A stretch of 64,000 nt of DNA from Runella sp. MFBS21 (GTDB lineage: Bacteria > Bacteroidota > Bacteroidia > Cytophagales > Spirosomataceae). The notes under the pieces are model-generated. The model saw only the letters and a list, made by a program, of their open reading frames with translations, ran no database searches and was not told the origin of the DNA. A program made the position numbers and the translations under genes. The stretch covers positions 181,513 to 245,512 of the forward strand of contig NZ_JARNTW010000010.1 in the NCBI RefSeq assembly GCF_029433105.1. The letters run 5' to 3'. Positions 1-8,313 of this stretch are shown piece by piece; position 1 is the stretch's first letter; each line of letters starts with the position of its first letter.

Positions 1-1
1 A

Positions 2-733
2 AGCGATACAGAACTTATAAAAATTCCAAATATTTTGGTAACTGCTTTGGACGTAACTAATCCAACATCTATTACAGAAGCAATCAATTTGGGAATTGGA
101 CAGTTTGGAAAAATTGATGCGGTTGTAAACAACGCTGGTTACGGACAGCAAGGATTATTTGAGGCTGTCTCACCCGAAAAAATTCAGGCACAATTTGATA
201 CCAACGTTTTTGGTGTGATGAATGTGATAAGAGGATTGCTTCCACATTTTAGAAGTAATAAAGGAGGTGTTATTGTGAACATTTCATCGGGAATTGGTAA
301 AATTGCAACGCCTATTACAAGCATTTATACCGCTTCCAAATTTGCTATTGAAGGTTTTTCAGAAGCACTTGCCTATGAGTTAGATTCACAAAACATCAAA
401 GTAAAAGTAGTGGAACCAGGATTTATCAAAACGCCTTTCTACGAAAGAGCAGGTAAAGAGTTTGCTTTTATCGATGAATCCTTGTTGGACTATCAAAAAT
501 TCTCCGATGATATGGCTTTGTTTTTCAAAGGGTTTGAAAGTATAGAAAACCTCTTCACTGCCGAAGATGTAGCCAAAGTAACTTATGAGGCTGCCAATGA
601 TCAATCCAATAGATTGCGATTTATTGCGGGATCTGATGTTGAACCTCTTATAGAAATACGCAATTCCAAACCAGAAGAAGAATACCTGCAAACGATTAGA
701 AGTATTTTCTATCCAAGCGGTTTTAAATTGTAA
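2..733 (+). CDS. SDR-family oxidoreductase, 5' end outside window
   Basis: A classical short-chain dehydrogenase/reductase, NAD(P)-dependent and probably cytosolic; the substrate cannot be told. The reading frame is open to the window edge and encodes sensible SDR sequence before the TTG at 35, so the gene starts upstream and its Gly-rich cofactor motif is missing here. Visible family features are the acidic LDVTNP segment (cofactor-binding region), NNAG (strand beta-4), ISS with the catalytic Ser, the YTASK catalytic Tyr/Lys, and PGFIKTPF after the active site. A hairpin terminator follows, then an AraC regulator on the same strand, an arrangement common for SDR genes and their regulators. 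Partial only because of the window boundary. Confidence 0.9.
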   Translation, partial: SDTELIKIPNILVTALDVTNPTSITEAINLGIGQFGKIDAVVNNAGYGQQGLFEAVSPEKIQAQFDTNVFGVMNVIRGLLPHFRSNKGGVIVNISSGIGKIATPITSIYTASKFAIEGFSEALAYELDSQNIKVKVVEPGFIKTPFYERAGKEFAFIDESLLDYQKFSDDMALFFKGFESIENLFTAEDVAKVTYEAANDQSNRLRFIAGSDVEPLIEIRNSKPEEEYLQTIRSIFYPSGFKL

Positions 734-742
734 ATATAGTTT

Positions 743-776
743 AACAGGAAGCATTTTTAGCGCTTCCTGTTTTTTA
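743..776 (+). terminator. Rho-independent terminator of the SDR gene
   Basis: A perfect 10-bp stem, AACAGGAAGC (743-752) with GCTTCCTGTT (762-771) around a 9-nt loop, runs straight into a T-tract. It lies 10 bp past the SDR stop codon. Confidence 0.8.
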
Positions 777-782
777 ACTTTG
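775..782 (+). promoter_or_regulatory. Bacteroidota -7 promoter element before the AraC gene
   Basis: TAACTTTG matches the TAnnTTTG -7 consensus of Bacteroidota primary-sigma promoters exactly and sits 18 bp before the AraC-family ATG. No clear -33 TTTG was found, because that position falls in the terminator hairpin, so this is only a candidate. Confidence 0.4.
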
Positions 783-800
783 TAATTAGATTCTAATAAA

Positions 801-1718
801 ATGATTGACCATTCAAAGTCAAAATACACGACACTTAATTTTAAATCAATATCGGATTTTACAAACGCTTTGGGCGTAGCAAAACCCAAACATCCACTTG
901 TTTCAGTTTTTAAAAACAACAATATTTCTCCTGAAACAATTGTAAAAAAACTGAATGCTCATTTTTATATGATTTCCTTTAAAACCAATTTGAAAGGAAA
1001 AATGAGATATGGACAAGGGTTTTATGATTTTGAAGAAGGAGGAATGATTTTCGTTGCACCAAATCAGGTTTTATCAATAGCAGAAGATACAGATGTTTGT
1101 GAGGGTATCAGTCTGATTTTTCATTCAGACTTTATTCGCAATTATCCTTTGGTTAAAAACATCTCCCGTTATGGATTCTTTTCTTACAATGTCAACGAAG
1201 CCTTGCACCTTTCTGAAAGTGAAAAGGAGAAAATCATTCAAATTTTCGAAAGTATTTCGCAAGAACTCAACACAAGTATTGACGAAATAAGCCAGGATTT
1301 AGTAATATCTTACATTGAAGTATTGTTGAATTACTGTAATCGTTTTTATAAAAGACAATTCATTACACGCAAATCAGTCAACACTGACTTGCTTTCGGCA
1401 ATGGAAGATTATTTAGAAAAGTATTTTGGACAATTGGCCATTAATAAAGGATTGCCTACTGTTAAGGAAGTTGCTCAATATCTAAATGTATCCTCAAGTT
1501 ATTTAAGTGATATGCTTAGAGCTACCACCGGACAAAATGCGCAACAACATATACATTCAAAACTTATAGACAAGGCAAAAGACTATTTAAGCAATCAAGA
1601 AATGTCTGTTGCCGAAATTGCCTATCAATTGGGTTTTGAACAACCGCAATCTTTCCATAAATTATTTAAAAAGAAAACGGACTTTACCCCATTGGAATAT
1701 AGACAATCGTTAAATTAA
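801..1718 (+). CDS. AraC-family transcriptional regulator
   Basis: A DNA-binding regulator of 305 aa. The N-terminal ~190 residues form a cupin-like sensing region. The C-terminal ~100 residues carry the two helix-turn-helix motifs of AraC/XylS: one around VKEVAQYLNVSSSYLSDMLR, the second around VAEIAYQLGFEQPQSFHKLFKK, ending in the usual FTPLEYR. The ATG at 801 follows a good -7 element. Its position directly after the SDR gene suggests it controls that gene or itself. The effector is unknown. Confidence 0.92.
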   Translation: MIDHSKSKYTTLNFKSISDFTNALGVAKPKHPLVSVFKNNNISPETIVKKLNAHFYMISFKTNLKGKMRYGQGFYDFEEGGMIFVAPNQVLSIAEDTDVCEGISLIFHSDFIRNYPLVKNISRYGFFSYNVNEALHLSESEKEKIIQIFESISQELNTSIDEISQDLVISYIEVLLNYCNRFYKRQFITRKSVNTDLLSAMEDYLEKYFGQLAINKGLPTVKEVAQYLNVSSSYLSDMLRATTGQNAQQHIHSKLIDKAKDYLSNQEMSVAEIAYQLGFEQPQSFHKLFKKKTDFTPLEYRQSLN

Positions 1719-1825
1719 AAACTCACTACCGTGAGTAAAGGTATTGGCAATAGGCGGGCTAAACTCCTTCGATTGGACACTTATACAAGGGTCAACCACG
1801 GGGGGGCGCTTCGTTCTTCGATTGA

Positions 1826-1846
1826 ATCCCAGAATGCATTCGGGAT
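1826..1846. repeat. Nested palindrome in the spacer after the AraC gene
   Basis: ATCCC (1826-1830) and GGGAT (1842-1846) enclose the perfect palindrome GAATGCATTC (1832-1841). A smaller hairpin, ACTCAC-TACC-GTGAGT, lies at 1721-1736. The 175-bp spacer holds no gene. It may be a REP-type element or part of an AraC terminator. Confidence 0.45.
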
Positions 1847-1893
1847 GCTAAAAATCTCTGCCTTCGGCAATCCCCAAAATTAGCAATAATAGT

Positions 1894-2547
1894 ATGACTG
1901 ACCAACAAGCAATAGAACTCATAGAAAAGGAATTCAAGGACAAGACACTTGGAGTGACAGAACAGTATCTTGGAATTCATAGTCCAATCCATGTTGACAA
2001 CAAACTAAAAGTTGACCGCATTGACCGAGACAGAAAAGACGAACTAATTATCGCTTACTTACCTGTTCTTGAAGAGAAATTTTATTTTGCAGTTTACATT
2101 GACACAGAGACAAACGAAATAACAGGTGTTGGGACTGAAGCATATCATCGGGTGTATTTCAGAGCAATATCAGAAACATTCTCTGCGGACGAATTAAAAG
2201 CAATGACACGATTAACACCAACTGAATTGTGGAATAAAGGCGACCTTAGAAAAAGTAGAAAATCTAATAATACATTTAGCAATCTGACAATTTTGCCCAA
2301 CCCAGAACCTGACGAATTTGAAGATAAACTAAAAAAACTGCTTGACTTTTTGGAGCAAGACAAGGAAGGAATAAAACGACTTGCTGCAAAAGCAAATGGA
2401 TATGTTCAGGTTGCTATGGAGATTCATAATGGAAATGGAATGATTGGCGGATATAACATTGACACAGACGACATAAGAAGAATGAACGACTTAAAACTAT
2501 CAATAAATTTTGACCTTTATGTTGGCGGAAATAGCTTTAAGGAATAG
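1894..2547 (+). CDS. Hypothetical protein with DUF4279-like C-terminus
   Basis: A 217-aa soluble protein without signal peptide or membrane segment. The C-terminal ~85 residues (LLDFLEQDKEGIKRLA, then an aromatic/hydrophobic strand, then MNDLKLSINFDLYV) have the layout of DUF4279, a family of unknown function often found near polymorphic-toxin or defence genes. The N-terminal ~110 residues (FKDKTLGVTEQY, YLPVLEEKFYFAVYIDTET) look like a second small alpha/beta domain, perhaps an immunity-type fold. The gene stands alone between palindromic spacers in an AT-rich block. Function is unknown; the DUF4279 assignment is from pattern only. Confidence 0.6.
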   Translation: MTDQQAIELIEKEFKDKTLGVTEQYLGIHSPIHVDNKLKVDRIDRDRKDELIIAYLPVLEEKFYFAVYIDTETNEITGVGTEAYHRVYFRAISETFSADELKAMTRLTPTELWNKGDLRKSRKSNNTFSNLTILPNPEPDEFEDKLKKLLDFLEQDKEGIKRLAAKANGYVQVAMEIHNGNGMIGGYNIDTDDIRRMNDLKLSINFDLYVGGNSFKE

Positions 2548-2571
2548 AACTACTATACTACTAACACAGAT

Positions 2572-2633
2572 TTTGCATCAGGCAGGGTGAATTCGGTCGC
2601 TGTTGCGATGCAAATTTGAAGCTTTGTGCTTCG
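2572..2633. repeat. Paired hairpins in the spacer between two unknown genes
   Basis: TTTGCATC (2572-2579) and GATGCAAA (2607-2614) form an 8-bp inverted repeat. A second hairpin, GAAGC-TTTGT-GCTTC, lies at 2619-2633. No gene is present in this 130-bp spacer. Confidence 0.45.
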
Positions 2634-2677
2634 AAATCCATCCGAAAACGTTTTGTACTATTTAAAATCGATTACAA

Positions 2678-3412
2678 GTGAACGAAATATATAAGCACAA
2701 ACTTGAAATATTACGACAGCGGATTCCTATCGGACTCCGACACGGGCTAACATTGCTTGAAGAAGTTGAAGGAGATTTAGAAAAAGCTGAAAAGCATTTT
2801 GTGGAAGAAATGGTTGTTCTAACAATTAGCAAAACAGGAGTGACATCAGACGCTGCAATTAGATACTTAACAAAAAGTAATTTTGATATAGGGTTGACAA
2901 TTAAAAGAATTGATGAAGAACGTTACACTTTGACAGAACTTATTATTAGAAAATATAAAGACAAAAAAGAAGAAGCATTAGACAAAGTATATTTGACGAT
3001 TGAGGAGAAGTATAATTTAGAAAGAGATTTTTGGCTCAATTTTGGTTATTTGAAAAATTTGCCTTCCGAAATTTATTGCTTTGTGGCAATTATGGAGTGG
3101 CTTAACTTTGAAGAGAGGGAAGGCTATCAAAATGCTTTGTCGTTTAACTTGGATATAGTTGTCCAACAAATTGATAAAAAGCTGGACCTTTCAGAGTTGA
3201 TGCATTCTTTGAAAAAAGCGGAGAATATTCTGGTACTTGTTTACGAAGAATATGATGCGAAAAAATCCTATAAAAATTATTCAAGAGCTACTCATGATTT
3301 GCGAAATAACAAAGGCTTTCAAGAAGTTGAAAATGGATTTAAAGAACAAAAACAAATACTTATAAATCGACTTTATGAATTTGTACAAAATAATGTTGAC
3401 AAATTCCCGTAG
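2678..3412 (+). CDS. Hypothetical protein, possibly with UBA-like N-terminal helices
   Basis: A 244-aa, highly charged, mostly helical, probably cytosolic protein, started at GTG 2678. I do not recognise a named family. The first ~85 residues contain two stretches with the pattern of UBA-type three-helix bundles: RHGLTLLEEVEGDLEKAEKHF, and GVTSDAAIRYL followed by NFDIGLTIKRID, i.e. a hydrophobic helix, then G/N-D, then a second helix. The rest (EEKYNLERDFWLNFGYL, PSEIYCFVAIMEWLNFEER) has no recognisable motif. It is isolated between imperfect palindromic spacers and has the AT-rich composition of its neighbours. The UBA resemblance is an inference from pattern. Confidence 0.55.
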   Translation: MNEIYKHKLEILRQRIPIGLRHGLTLLEEVEGDLEKAEKHFVEEMVVLTISKTGVTSDAAIRYLTKSNFDIGLTIKRIDEERYTLTELIIRKYKDKKEEALDKVYLTIEEKYNLERDFWLNFGYLKNLPSEIYCFVAIMEWLNFEEREGYQNALSFNLDIVVQQIDKKLDLSELMHSLKKAENILVLVYEEYDAKKSYKNYSRATHDLRNNKGFQEVENGFKEQKQILINRLYEFVQNNVDKFP

Positions 3413-3521
3413 AGAAGAAACCGTACACAGCATCGATTTAGTAATATGGCGCCCTGCAATCTTTAATATTTGTTCGAACTTTCACTAAAAATCTGGCGTA
3501 TCACCAATTTACAAACCGCAT

Positions 3522-4277
3522 ATGACAGACAATCACTACAAACACGACATAGAAACTAAACAAGCAATTCTTGATAATATTGAAAAATATGGTTGCCACT
3601 TAGCATTACTGGAGGCTGACAACTATTTACCCGCTTTTGTTTATTCAATCGGACTATTTAAAAATTTTGGACACCCTGAAATTATTTGCTTTGGCTTAAA
3701 AAAGGAAGTAATGGCTTCTATAATTAATCATGCTTGCGACTTGATAAAGAGAGGTGAAACACTTGCAACTAATAAACTCTATTCAGGTTTTTTAAGGGGT
3801 TTCGACATTCAGTTTTTGCAAGTTGACAAAGACTACTACCCAGACTATGTAGGTTATGCAGGTTGGTTTTACGACATGACTTTTGATTTTCCAGTATTAC
3901 AACTTGTTTGGCCAGACAAGCAACATAATTTTCCGTGGCACAAAGACTTTGACCCTAACTGGAAATTCAAACAACCTTTGCTTGACCGAAATACGGACTT
4001 TAAATTTTATGAAGAACGAAACTTAGGTGTCTATACCACAAGTCAAGCTTTCAATGGGGATCCGATATTATATGTTTATCATAACGAAGACGGTGACTGG
4101 CAATTTCACACAAGCTTAGAACCCAATTTAGATGATGCAAAACTTGTTTGTTTAGAAGAAATCACCAAATTGGACCCAACAATAAACGAACTCTATCATT
4201 TACAATTTGGTTGGTGGGCATGGCGAGACCATAAAGATGATGAATGGAAATACGAAGAAGAGATAGATGAAGAATAA
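3522..4277 (+). CDS. DUF4262-domain protein
   Basis: A 251-aa cytosolic protein. Residues ~10-130 match the DUF4262 pattern: an early GCH (the usual G-W/C position), then PAFVYSIGL, then FGHPEIICFGL and an RGE turn. The C-terminal part (FKFYEERNLGVYTTSQAF, ILYVYHNEDGDWQFH) is acidic and aromatic. DUF4262 proteins are of unknown biochemistry and are often scattered singly in genomes or near toxin/immunity loci. It is the last of three same-strand single genes in the AT-rich block. Confidence 0.75.
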   Translation: MTDNHYKHDIETKQAILDNIEKYGCHLALLEADNYLPAFVYSIGLFKNFGHPEIICFGLKKEVMASIINHACDLIKRGETLATNKLYSGFLRGFDIQFLQVDKDYYPDYVGYAGWFYDMTFDFPVLQLVWPDKQHNFPWHKDFDPNWKFKQPLLDRNTDFKFYEERNLGVYTTSQAFNGDPILYVYHNEDGDWQFHTSLEPNLDDAKLVCLEEITKLDPTINELYHLQFGWWAWRDHKDDEWKYEEEIDEE

Positions 4278-4460
4278 CCGTATGTAACTCGGGTTTTTAT
4301 GCAGGTTAGGTATGACCTTATAACATCAACTATTTGCAAATCCCAGTGTCTGTTTAGTAAGACGCGTAACTATCAATTTTTGTACTTAACTTCAACGATA
4401 TAACTTTCTTGTGAAAATTAAATATTTAAAAATTAGTGCTTTGTAGTTGAGTCTGACGTA

Positions 4461-4508
4461 TTCGCTTATCACTAAAATTAATAAATGAGTAGCGAAATCG
4501 AGGTTTGG
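4461..4508 (+). repeat. Diverged direct repeat, copy 1
   Basis: About 48 bp starting TTCGCTT and containing TAAATGAGTA and GGTTTGG. It aligns without gaps to 8031-8078 at roughly 39 of 48 positions by eye. The two copies bracket the phosphoesterase, the FecR-like small gene and the glycerophosphodiesterase. Confidence 0.5.
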
Positions 4509-4546
4509 AGCCGTAATAAATATCAAAAAGAAATACCAAGAAGTTT

Positions 4547-4583
4547 TTATAAAAACTCAAGGCCGCCTTGTCAGGGCGGCCTT
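4547..4583 (-). terminator. Rho-independent terminator of the phosphoesterase gene
   Basis: A perfect 9-bp stem, AAGGCCGCC (4559-4567) with GGCGGCCTT (4575-4583), has a 7-nt loop. Read on the minus strand it is followed by GAGTTTTTAT. It lies 37 bp past the stop of the minus-strand gene. Confidence 0.8.
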
Positions 4584-4619
4584 GGCATTTAGAAATTATA
4601 AACTAGATAGAGGAGGTGA

Positions 4620-6410
4620 TTATTCTTTTGTGATTTTTAGCTCATCTTTTACCTTCCCGTTGGTATCTAAGCATCGATAGATAAGCTGATTGTTGTCGAT
4701 TTTGAGGTGTTGATACACAGGGCCGCTCTGAAAGCGGGCAGCCGCATAAGGCTCTTCGGGCCAGTAAGTGTGCTTGCTCGGAATACTAATCGAAATGGTA
4801 TAAATCGTACCTTGAGCGGGGCTTTCAACGGCTCTTTCGGCGCGCATAGGTTTGCTTCGCATATAGTAGTGAACGTGACCACTCATGACCATATCCACGT
4901 GGTATTTATCAAAGAGTACTCCCCATTCTTTGCGGATTTGGGCATAGTCTTCCTCAAAGTTGTAGGGAGGAAAATGCACCATTACAAATTTCCATTTGGC
5001 TTTCGAATTGGCAAGCTGTTGTTCTATCCATTTGGTTTGGGCATCAATCGGGAAAGTCCCATCTATCATCAAAAACTGCGCATTTTGGTATTGAAACGCG
5101 TAGGTTCTTTCGCTGGGAAGTTTATCGGGGCCCTTAGTAGGCAAATCAAAGGTGTTTTGGTACATCGCTGCTCCTAAGCCATCTTGACTGTCGTGATTGC
5201 CGGGAATGGGCATCAATGGCTTTTGGCTAAAAATGGAGCCAGAATGATGAAAAAATTCATCCCATTCGTCGCGGTTTAGACCAGTACTGACCAAATCGCC
5301 GATGATTGAATAAAACGAAATTTCGGGGTGACGTGTAAGCGTCTGACGAGCCATATTGCCCCAATCGGGGGACTTGTGCGTATCGCCAAACCAAATAAAA
5401 GAAAAGGCCTCGGGCGAAGTAGCTTGCGTTTTGAACGACGCTACCTCTGACCAGCCCTTCTCGGGTGAACCTACGCGGTAGTAGTAAGTAGTGGCGGGGG
5501 TGAGGCCGCTAAGTTTGGCCGTAAAACGATGTATGTAGCGGTCGTTGCGGAGCAATCGGTCCTCCATCTTAAACACCTCAGCGGCTGCTTTGAGCGTATC
5601 AGCCGAAGCCGCTGACCAGTACTGAACTTGACTACTAGCGACACTCTGCTGTGTACGCCACTGAATGCTTACGCTTGTGGCGGGGTCGTTGCTCCAGGTA
5701 AGTAGGATTTGGTCGGGCTTGGTACTCGAAGGGTAGGGCGTTTGGCGAAAAGCCCCCACCATGTGCGCTTCGCGGGCGCGACCTCGGATAGTTTGAAACA
5801 AAACATCCCCGTCCAATTCTTCGGGAACTTCCGTAAGTACCAAATCATCCCAATCATGGTATGTGAAAGCCCCTACTTTTGTTTCGGCGAAGGTTTGACT
5901 TTCAGGAAACACGTTAGTGATTTTGACTTTATCCCCTTCTTTTTGTGGACCAACACTCAAAAAATAAACTGGACGGTGCTTGTCAAATCCATTGACTCCT
6001 AGCTCCACTCTGCCCTTGTCGTATTTTTTTTGCCATACTTCGTAAGTGTATTCTTCATTTTTGACGAGTAGTGAGGTTTTCTTAAAACCACTTTTTTCGA
6101 GCCAAAACGGCAAAACTTTTTGGTCTTGGTGGCGCATCAGCGAAACCACTACCGGCACATTGACATCAAAAGTCCAATACTGAGTGGCTAGGGATTTTTG
6201 CTCAGTTTCGTCCAAAAATGTCAGCAAGTAAGGTTGCGAAACGGTGTCAAGTTGGGTAGGAGAAAGCTTCTGATAAAGCCTAGTAACAGCGCCATCCATG
6301 ACATTTTCGACAGTAGGAACGGTGCTAGGAAAGTTTGCGGTACTTTTACAGGAAAGAAACCCGACTATTCCACATCCTAATAATAGTGAAGATAAGATTT
6401 GATATTTCAT
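4620..6410 (-). CDS. Purple-acid-phosphatase-like metallophosphoesterase lipoprotein
   Basis: A secreted, probably outer-membrane-anchored lipoprotein of 596 aa (lipobox GFLSC near residue 21). Domains: an N-terminal region of ~190 residues I cannot assign; a fibronectin-III-like purple acid phosphatase N-domain (~230-330, from ILLTWSNDPATSVSIQW); and a calcineurin-like phosphoesterase domain (~335-590). Metal-binding motifs are GDTH (342-345), GDLV (~371), GNHD (~404-407), MVHFPPYN and GHVHYY (~511). It probably hydrolyses phosphomonoesters in the periplasm or at the surface, giving phosphate. A related gene without the extra N-terminal domain is at 62559-63947. It stands alone with its own terminator. 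The substrate is unknown. Confidence 0.88.
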   Translation of the reverse strand: MKYQILSSLLLGCGIVGFLSCKSTANFPSTVPTVENVMDGAVTRLYQKLSPTQLDTVSQPYLLTFLDETEQKSLATQYWTFDVNVPVVVSLMRHQDQKVLPFWLEKSGFKKTSLLVKNEEYTYEVWQKKYDKGRVELGVNGFDKHRPVYFLSVGPQKEGDKVKITNVFPESQTFAETKVGAFTYHDWDDLVLTEVPEELDGDVLFQTIRGRAREAHMVGAFRQTPYPSSTKPDQILLTWSNDPATSVSIQWRTQQSVASSQVQYWSAASADTLKAAAEVFKMEDRLLRNDRYIHRFTAKLSGLTPATTYYYRVGSPEKGWSEVASFKTQATSPEAFSFIWFGDTHKSPDWGNMARQTLTRHPEISFYSIIGDLVSTGLNRDEWDEFFHHSGSIFSQKPLMPIPGNHDSQDGLGAAMYQNTFDLPTKGPDKLPSERTYAFQYQNAQFLMIDGTFPIDAQTKWIEQQLANSKAKWKFVMVHFPPYNFEEDYAQIRKEWGVLFDKYHVDMVMSGHVHYYMRSKPMRAERAVESPAQGTIYTISISIPSKHTYWPEEPYAAARFQSGPVYQHLKIDNNQLIYRCLDTNGKVKDELKITKE

Positions 6411-6444
6411 ACTAATTTAGAAGAAGATTCAACGCACTTATTGG

Positions 6445-6633
6445 CTACGAGGCGTTGTCTTTTGTGTTTGGGTTTTGAGCAAGTAATTGGTTAAAATAGT
6501 GCTCAAAAATACTACTGTATTCTTCGGTCATCTCATGGCTACCAAGCCCTTCCAAAAACTCATTCAGCTCGTCTATCGAGAGTTCGTTGCTCAAGAGCTT
6601 TCCAATCAAATATTCTGAACGGTTTGGCTTCAT
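6445..6633 (-). CDS. Small protein resembling the N-terminus of FecR anti-sigma factors
   Basis: A 62-aa acidic protein, 34 bp upstream of the phosphoesterase and in the same orientation. The sequence EYLIGKLLSNELSIDELNEFLEGL resembles the first helices of Bacteroidota FecR-type anti-sigma factors, but no membrane segment or FecR domain follows. It could be a remnant, a free-standing sigma-binding peptide, or an unrelated small protein co-transcribed with the phosphoesterase. No sigma gene is adjacent; the only one in the window is at 28.7-29.2 kb. Confidence 0.5.
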   Translation of the reverse strand: MKPNRSEYLIGKLLSNELSIDELNEFLEGLGSHEMTEEYSSIFEHYFNQLLAQNPNTKDNAS

Positions 6634-6829
6634 TTTTTTGGCTTGGTATATACCTATATACTTACTAGTATTAGGAAAAGGCTATCCATGAGGTGGTTTT
6701 TTGTGGAATTTTAGAAGTTTTACATGATTGAGGTGTATTTTAAAAAGATATGTGGGCAAAATGTCTTTTTTGTGTTTTTAATTCCCTTATTATCAATCAG
6801 TTGTGTTTTGGATAGTTGTAACTTCAAAA

Positions 6830-7678
6830 TCAACGGTGCCATTTTTTTTCTTTCAACAATTTCATCAACAATTCAGGCTCATCGGTTTGGACAATATTGG
6901 CACCATGTTGGAGGAGTTGTTGAAGAGCTTCTTCATGCTGACCGTTGCGAAGCAAAACATCTATTTTGCCTAAGGCATTAATCCAGATTCTAGCGCCACG
7001 TTTTTTGATGAGTTGCGTTACTTCTGGGGTATAAAAAGAAAAATCGATGTGTACTACTTCTGGTTTAAAAAGTGTGAGAGCGGAGTCGGCCATTGCCAGC
7101 GAGTGGGCGCGGGGCATAAGCATGTATTTTTTGCTGATGTTGTCCACATATTTGAGCGAATTGTAGTCGCTATCGAAGAAGAAAACAATGTCTTCCGTTC
7201 CCGTTTTTTTTACAATATCAATAACAGGCCCCAGACGGTCGGTTTTCAAATCCAAATCCACCAAAATTTTACCTTTGGCCAAGCGCAAAATTTGTTCTAG
7301 TGTGGGGATTTTATGAAGGGTTTTTTCACCTTTCACTACCAAGTTATATTGCTGTAACTGCGCAAACGACATCTCTTCGGGATCTCCTTGGCCATTGGTA
7401 GTACGGTTGATTTTGCCATCGTGCATGAGTACAGGTACGCCGTCGGTAGTGACTTTGACGTCGATTTCGATGATGTCAATCCCAAGACGAATCGCCTCTT
7501 CCACCGCTGGGATGGAGTTTTCGGGTAAAATATGGTGCACTGCTCGGTGAGACGCCACCAATACCGTAGGAGAGCCACTATCTAGGAAGTCTTTTTTTAT
7601 TTCTTCTATTTTGCGAGGAGTGATGGATGCACTAATTCCCCAGGCGACCATAGCCAATGCCAAAACTTGTTTTTTCAT
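6830..7678 (-). CDS. Glycerophosphodiester phosphodiesterase family protein
   Basis: A secreted GDPD enzyme (282 aa from the ATG at 7678) that releases an alcohol from glycerophosphodiesters. MKKQVLALAMVAWGISAS is a signal peptide; an upstream in-frame ATG at 7726 would add 16 residues and spoil the signal, so 7678 is preferred. The TIM-barrel signature is present: ASHRAVHHILPENS (catalytic His plus Glu-Asn), EIDVKVTTDGVPVLMHD (metal-binding E-x-D and second His), then DLDLKT and VQTDEPELL near the end. With the phosphoesterase downstream it could serve phosphate scavenging, which is an inference. Confidence 0.9.
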   Translation of the reverse strand: MKKQVLALAMVAWGISASITPRKIEEIKKDFLDSGSPTVLVASHRAVHHILPENSIPAVEEAIRLGIDIIEIDVKVTTDGVPVLMHDGKINRTTNGQGDPEEMSFAQLQQYNLVVKGEKTLHKIPTLEQILRLAKGKILVDLDLKTDRLGPVIDIVKKTGTEDIVFFFDSDYNSLKYVDNISKKYMLMPRAHSLAMADSALTLFKPEVVHIDFSFYTPEVTQLIKKRGARIWINALGKIDVLLRNGQHEEALQQLLQHGANIVQTDEPELLMKLLKEKKWHR

Positions 7679-8313
7679 ACTTTGTTTATAAAACGATGTT
7701 TGAAATAGTACGCCCCGAAACAGCAAATAGGCTAATCCTTGAGCAAAAAAATACCTAGAGAAGAAGTTTTATTACACTAGTGGAGGGGGGATAAATAGGT
7801 AAGATGTTACAAAAAATATAGCAAACTAATTAGCAGGATAATCCAGCAGGCAAAGTCCTTGTAGCGTTACCATGCTCTTTGGGGTATAACAGCCTCAAGT
7901 AATTACGATTAACTACGACCCACAATGGGACAAGCCAATCAGCACCCGAGGAATCGATGGTTTGACAACAACTTATGAATTTTCTTAGGCTGTGCCTGTA
8001 AATCAATATTTTGCCATCAAGCCTAAAGCATTCGCTTGCCATTAAAATTGTTAAATGAGTAATAAAATCCGGGTTTGGGCTATGACAACTCCTAAAAAGA
8101 TAGACATAATATGAGGTTGTAAGTACTTTGTTCTTTTTATAAGAAGGCTCTCTAGTTGGTCATTATATCAAGGAATTTGTTTAAATGTTGATATTTTATC
8201 ATCTTTGGATTATTTCCATTCTTTTTATAGTAAATTGACACTCTCACAGCTTTCTCTATATCACAACCACTATAATTGGATATTAAATGATTTATTCAAA
8301 ATTTATAAATAGA
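7679..8313. other. Non-coding spacer with second direct-repeat copy
   Basis: About 635 bp separating divergent genes. The only longer open frame (7830-8042, minus) has no recognisable protein character and is not accepted. The region holds the second diverged repeat copy (8031-8078) and becomes very AT-rich toward the lipoprotein gene. Confidence 0.55.
8031..8078 (+). repeat. Diverged direct repeat, copy 2
   Basis: Aligns to 4461-4508 in the same orientation, sharing TTCGCTT, TAAAATT, TAAATGAGTA, AAATC and GGTTTGG. The copies are 3570 bp apart. Confidence 0.5.

Larger units (their letters stand above)
4278..4619. other. Non-coding spacer between convergent genes
   Basis: About 340 bp without a convincing gene. 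It holds an AT-rich run, one copy (4461-4508) of a diverged direct repeat that recurs at 8031-8078, and a terminator hairpin next to the minus-strand gene. Confidence 0.6.

Noticed and set aside
1719..1893. Integron attC site
   Set aside because: Imperfect palindromes are present but I could not find a matching RYYYAAC/GTTRRRY pair or an integrase; kept only as a loose cassette-like observation.
4707..5177. 156-codon frame opposite the phosphoesterase
   Set aside because: Antisense to the metallophosphoesterase domain with its intact motifs; no protein-family character.
7830..8042. 70-codon minus-strand frame in the spacer
   Set aside because: No recognisable protein pattern, overlaps the diverged repeat and lacks a supported start.
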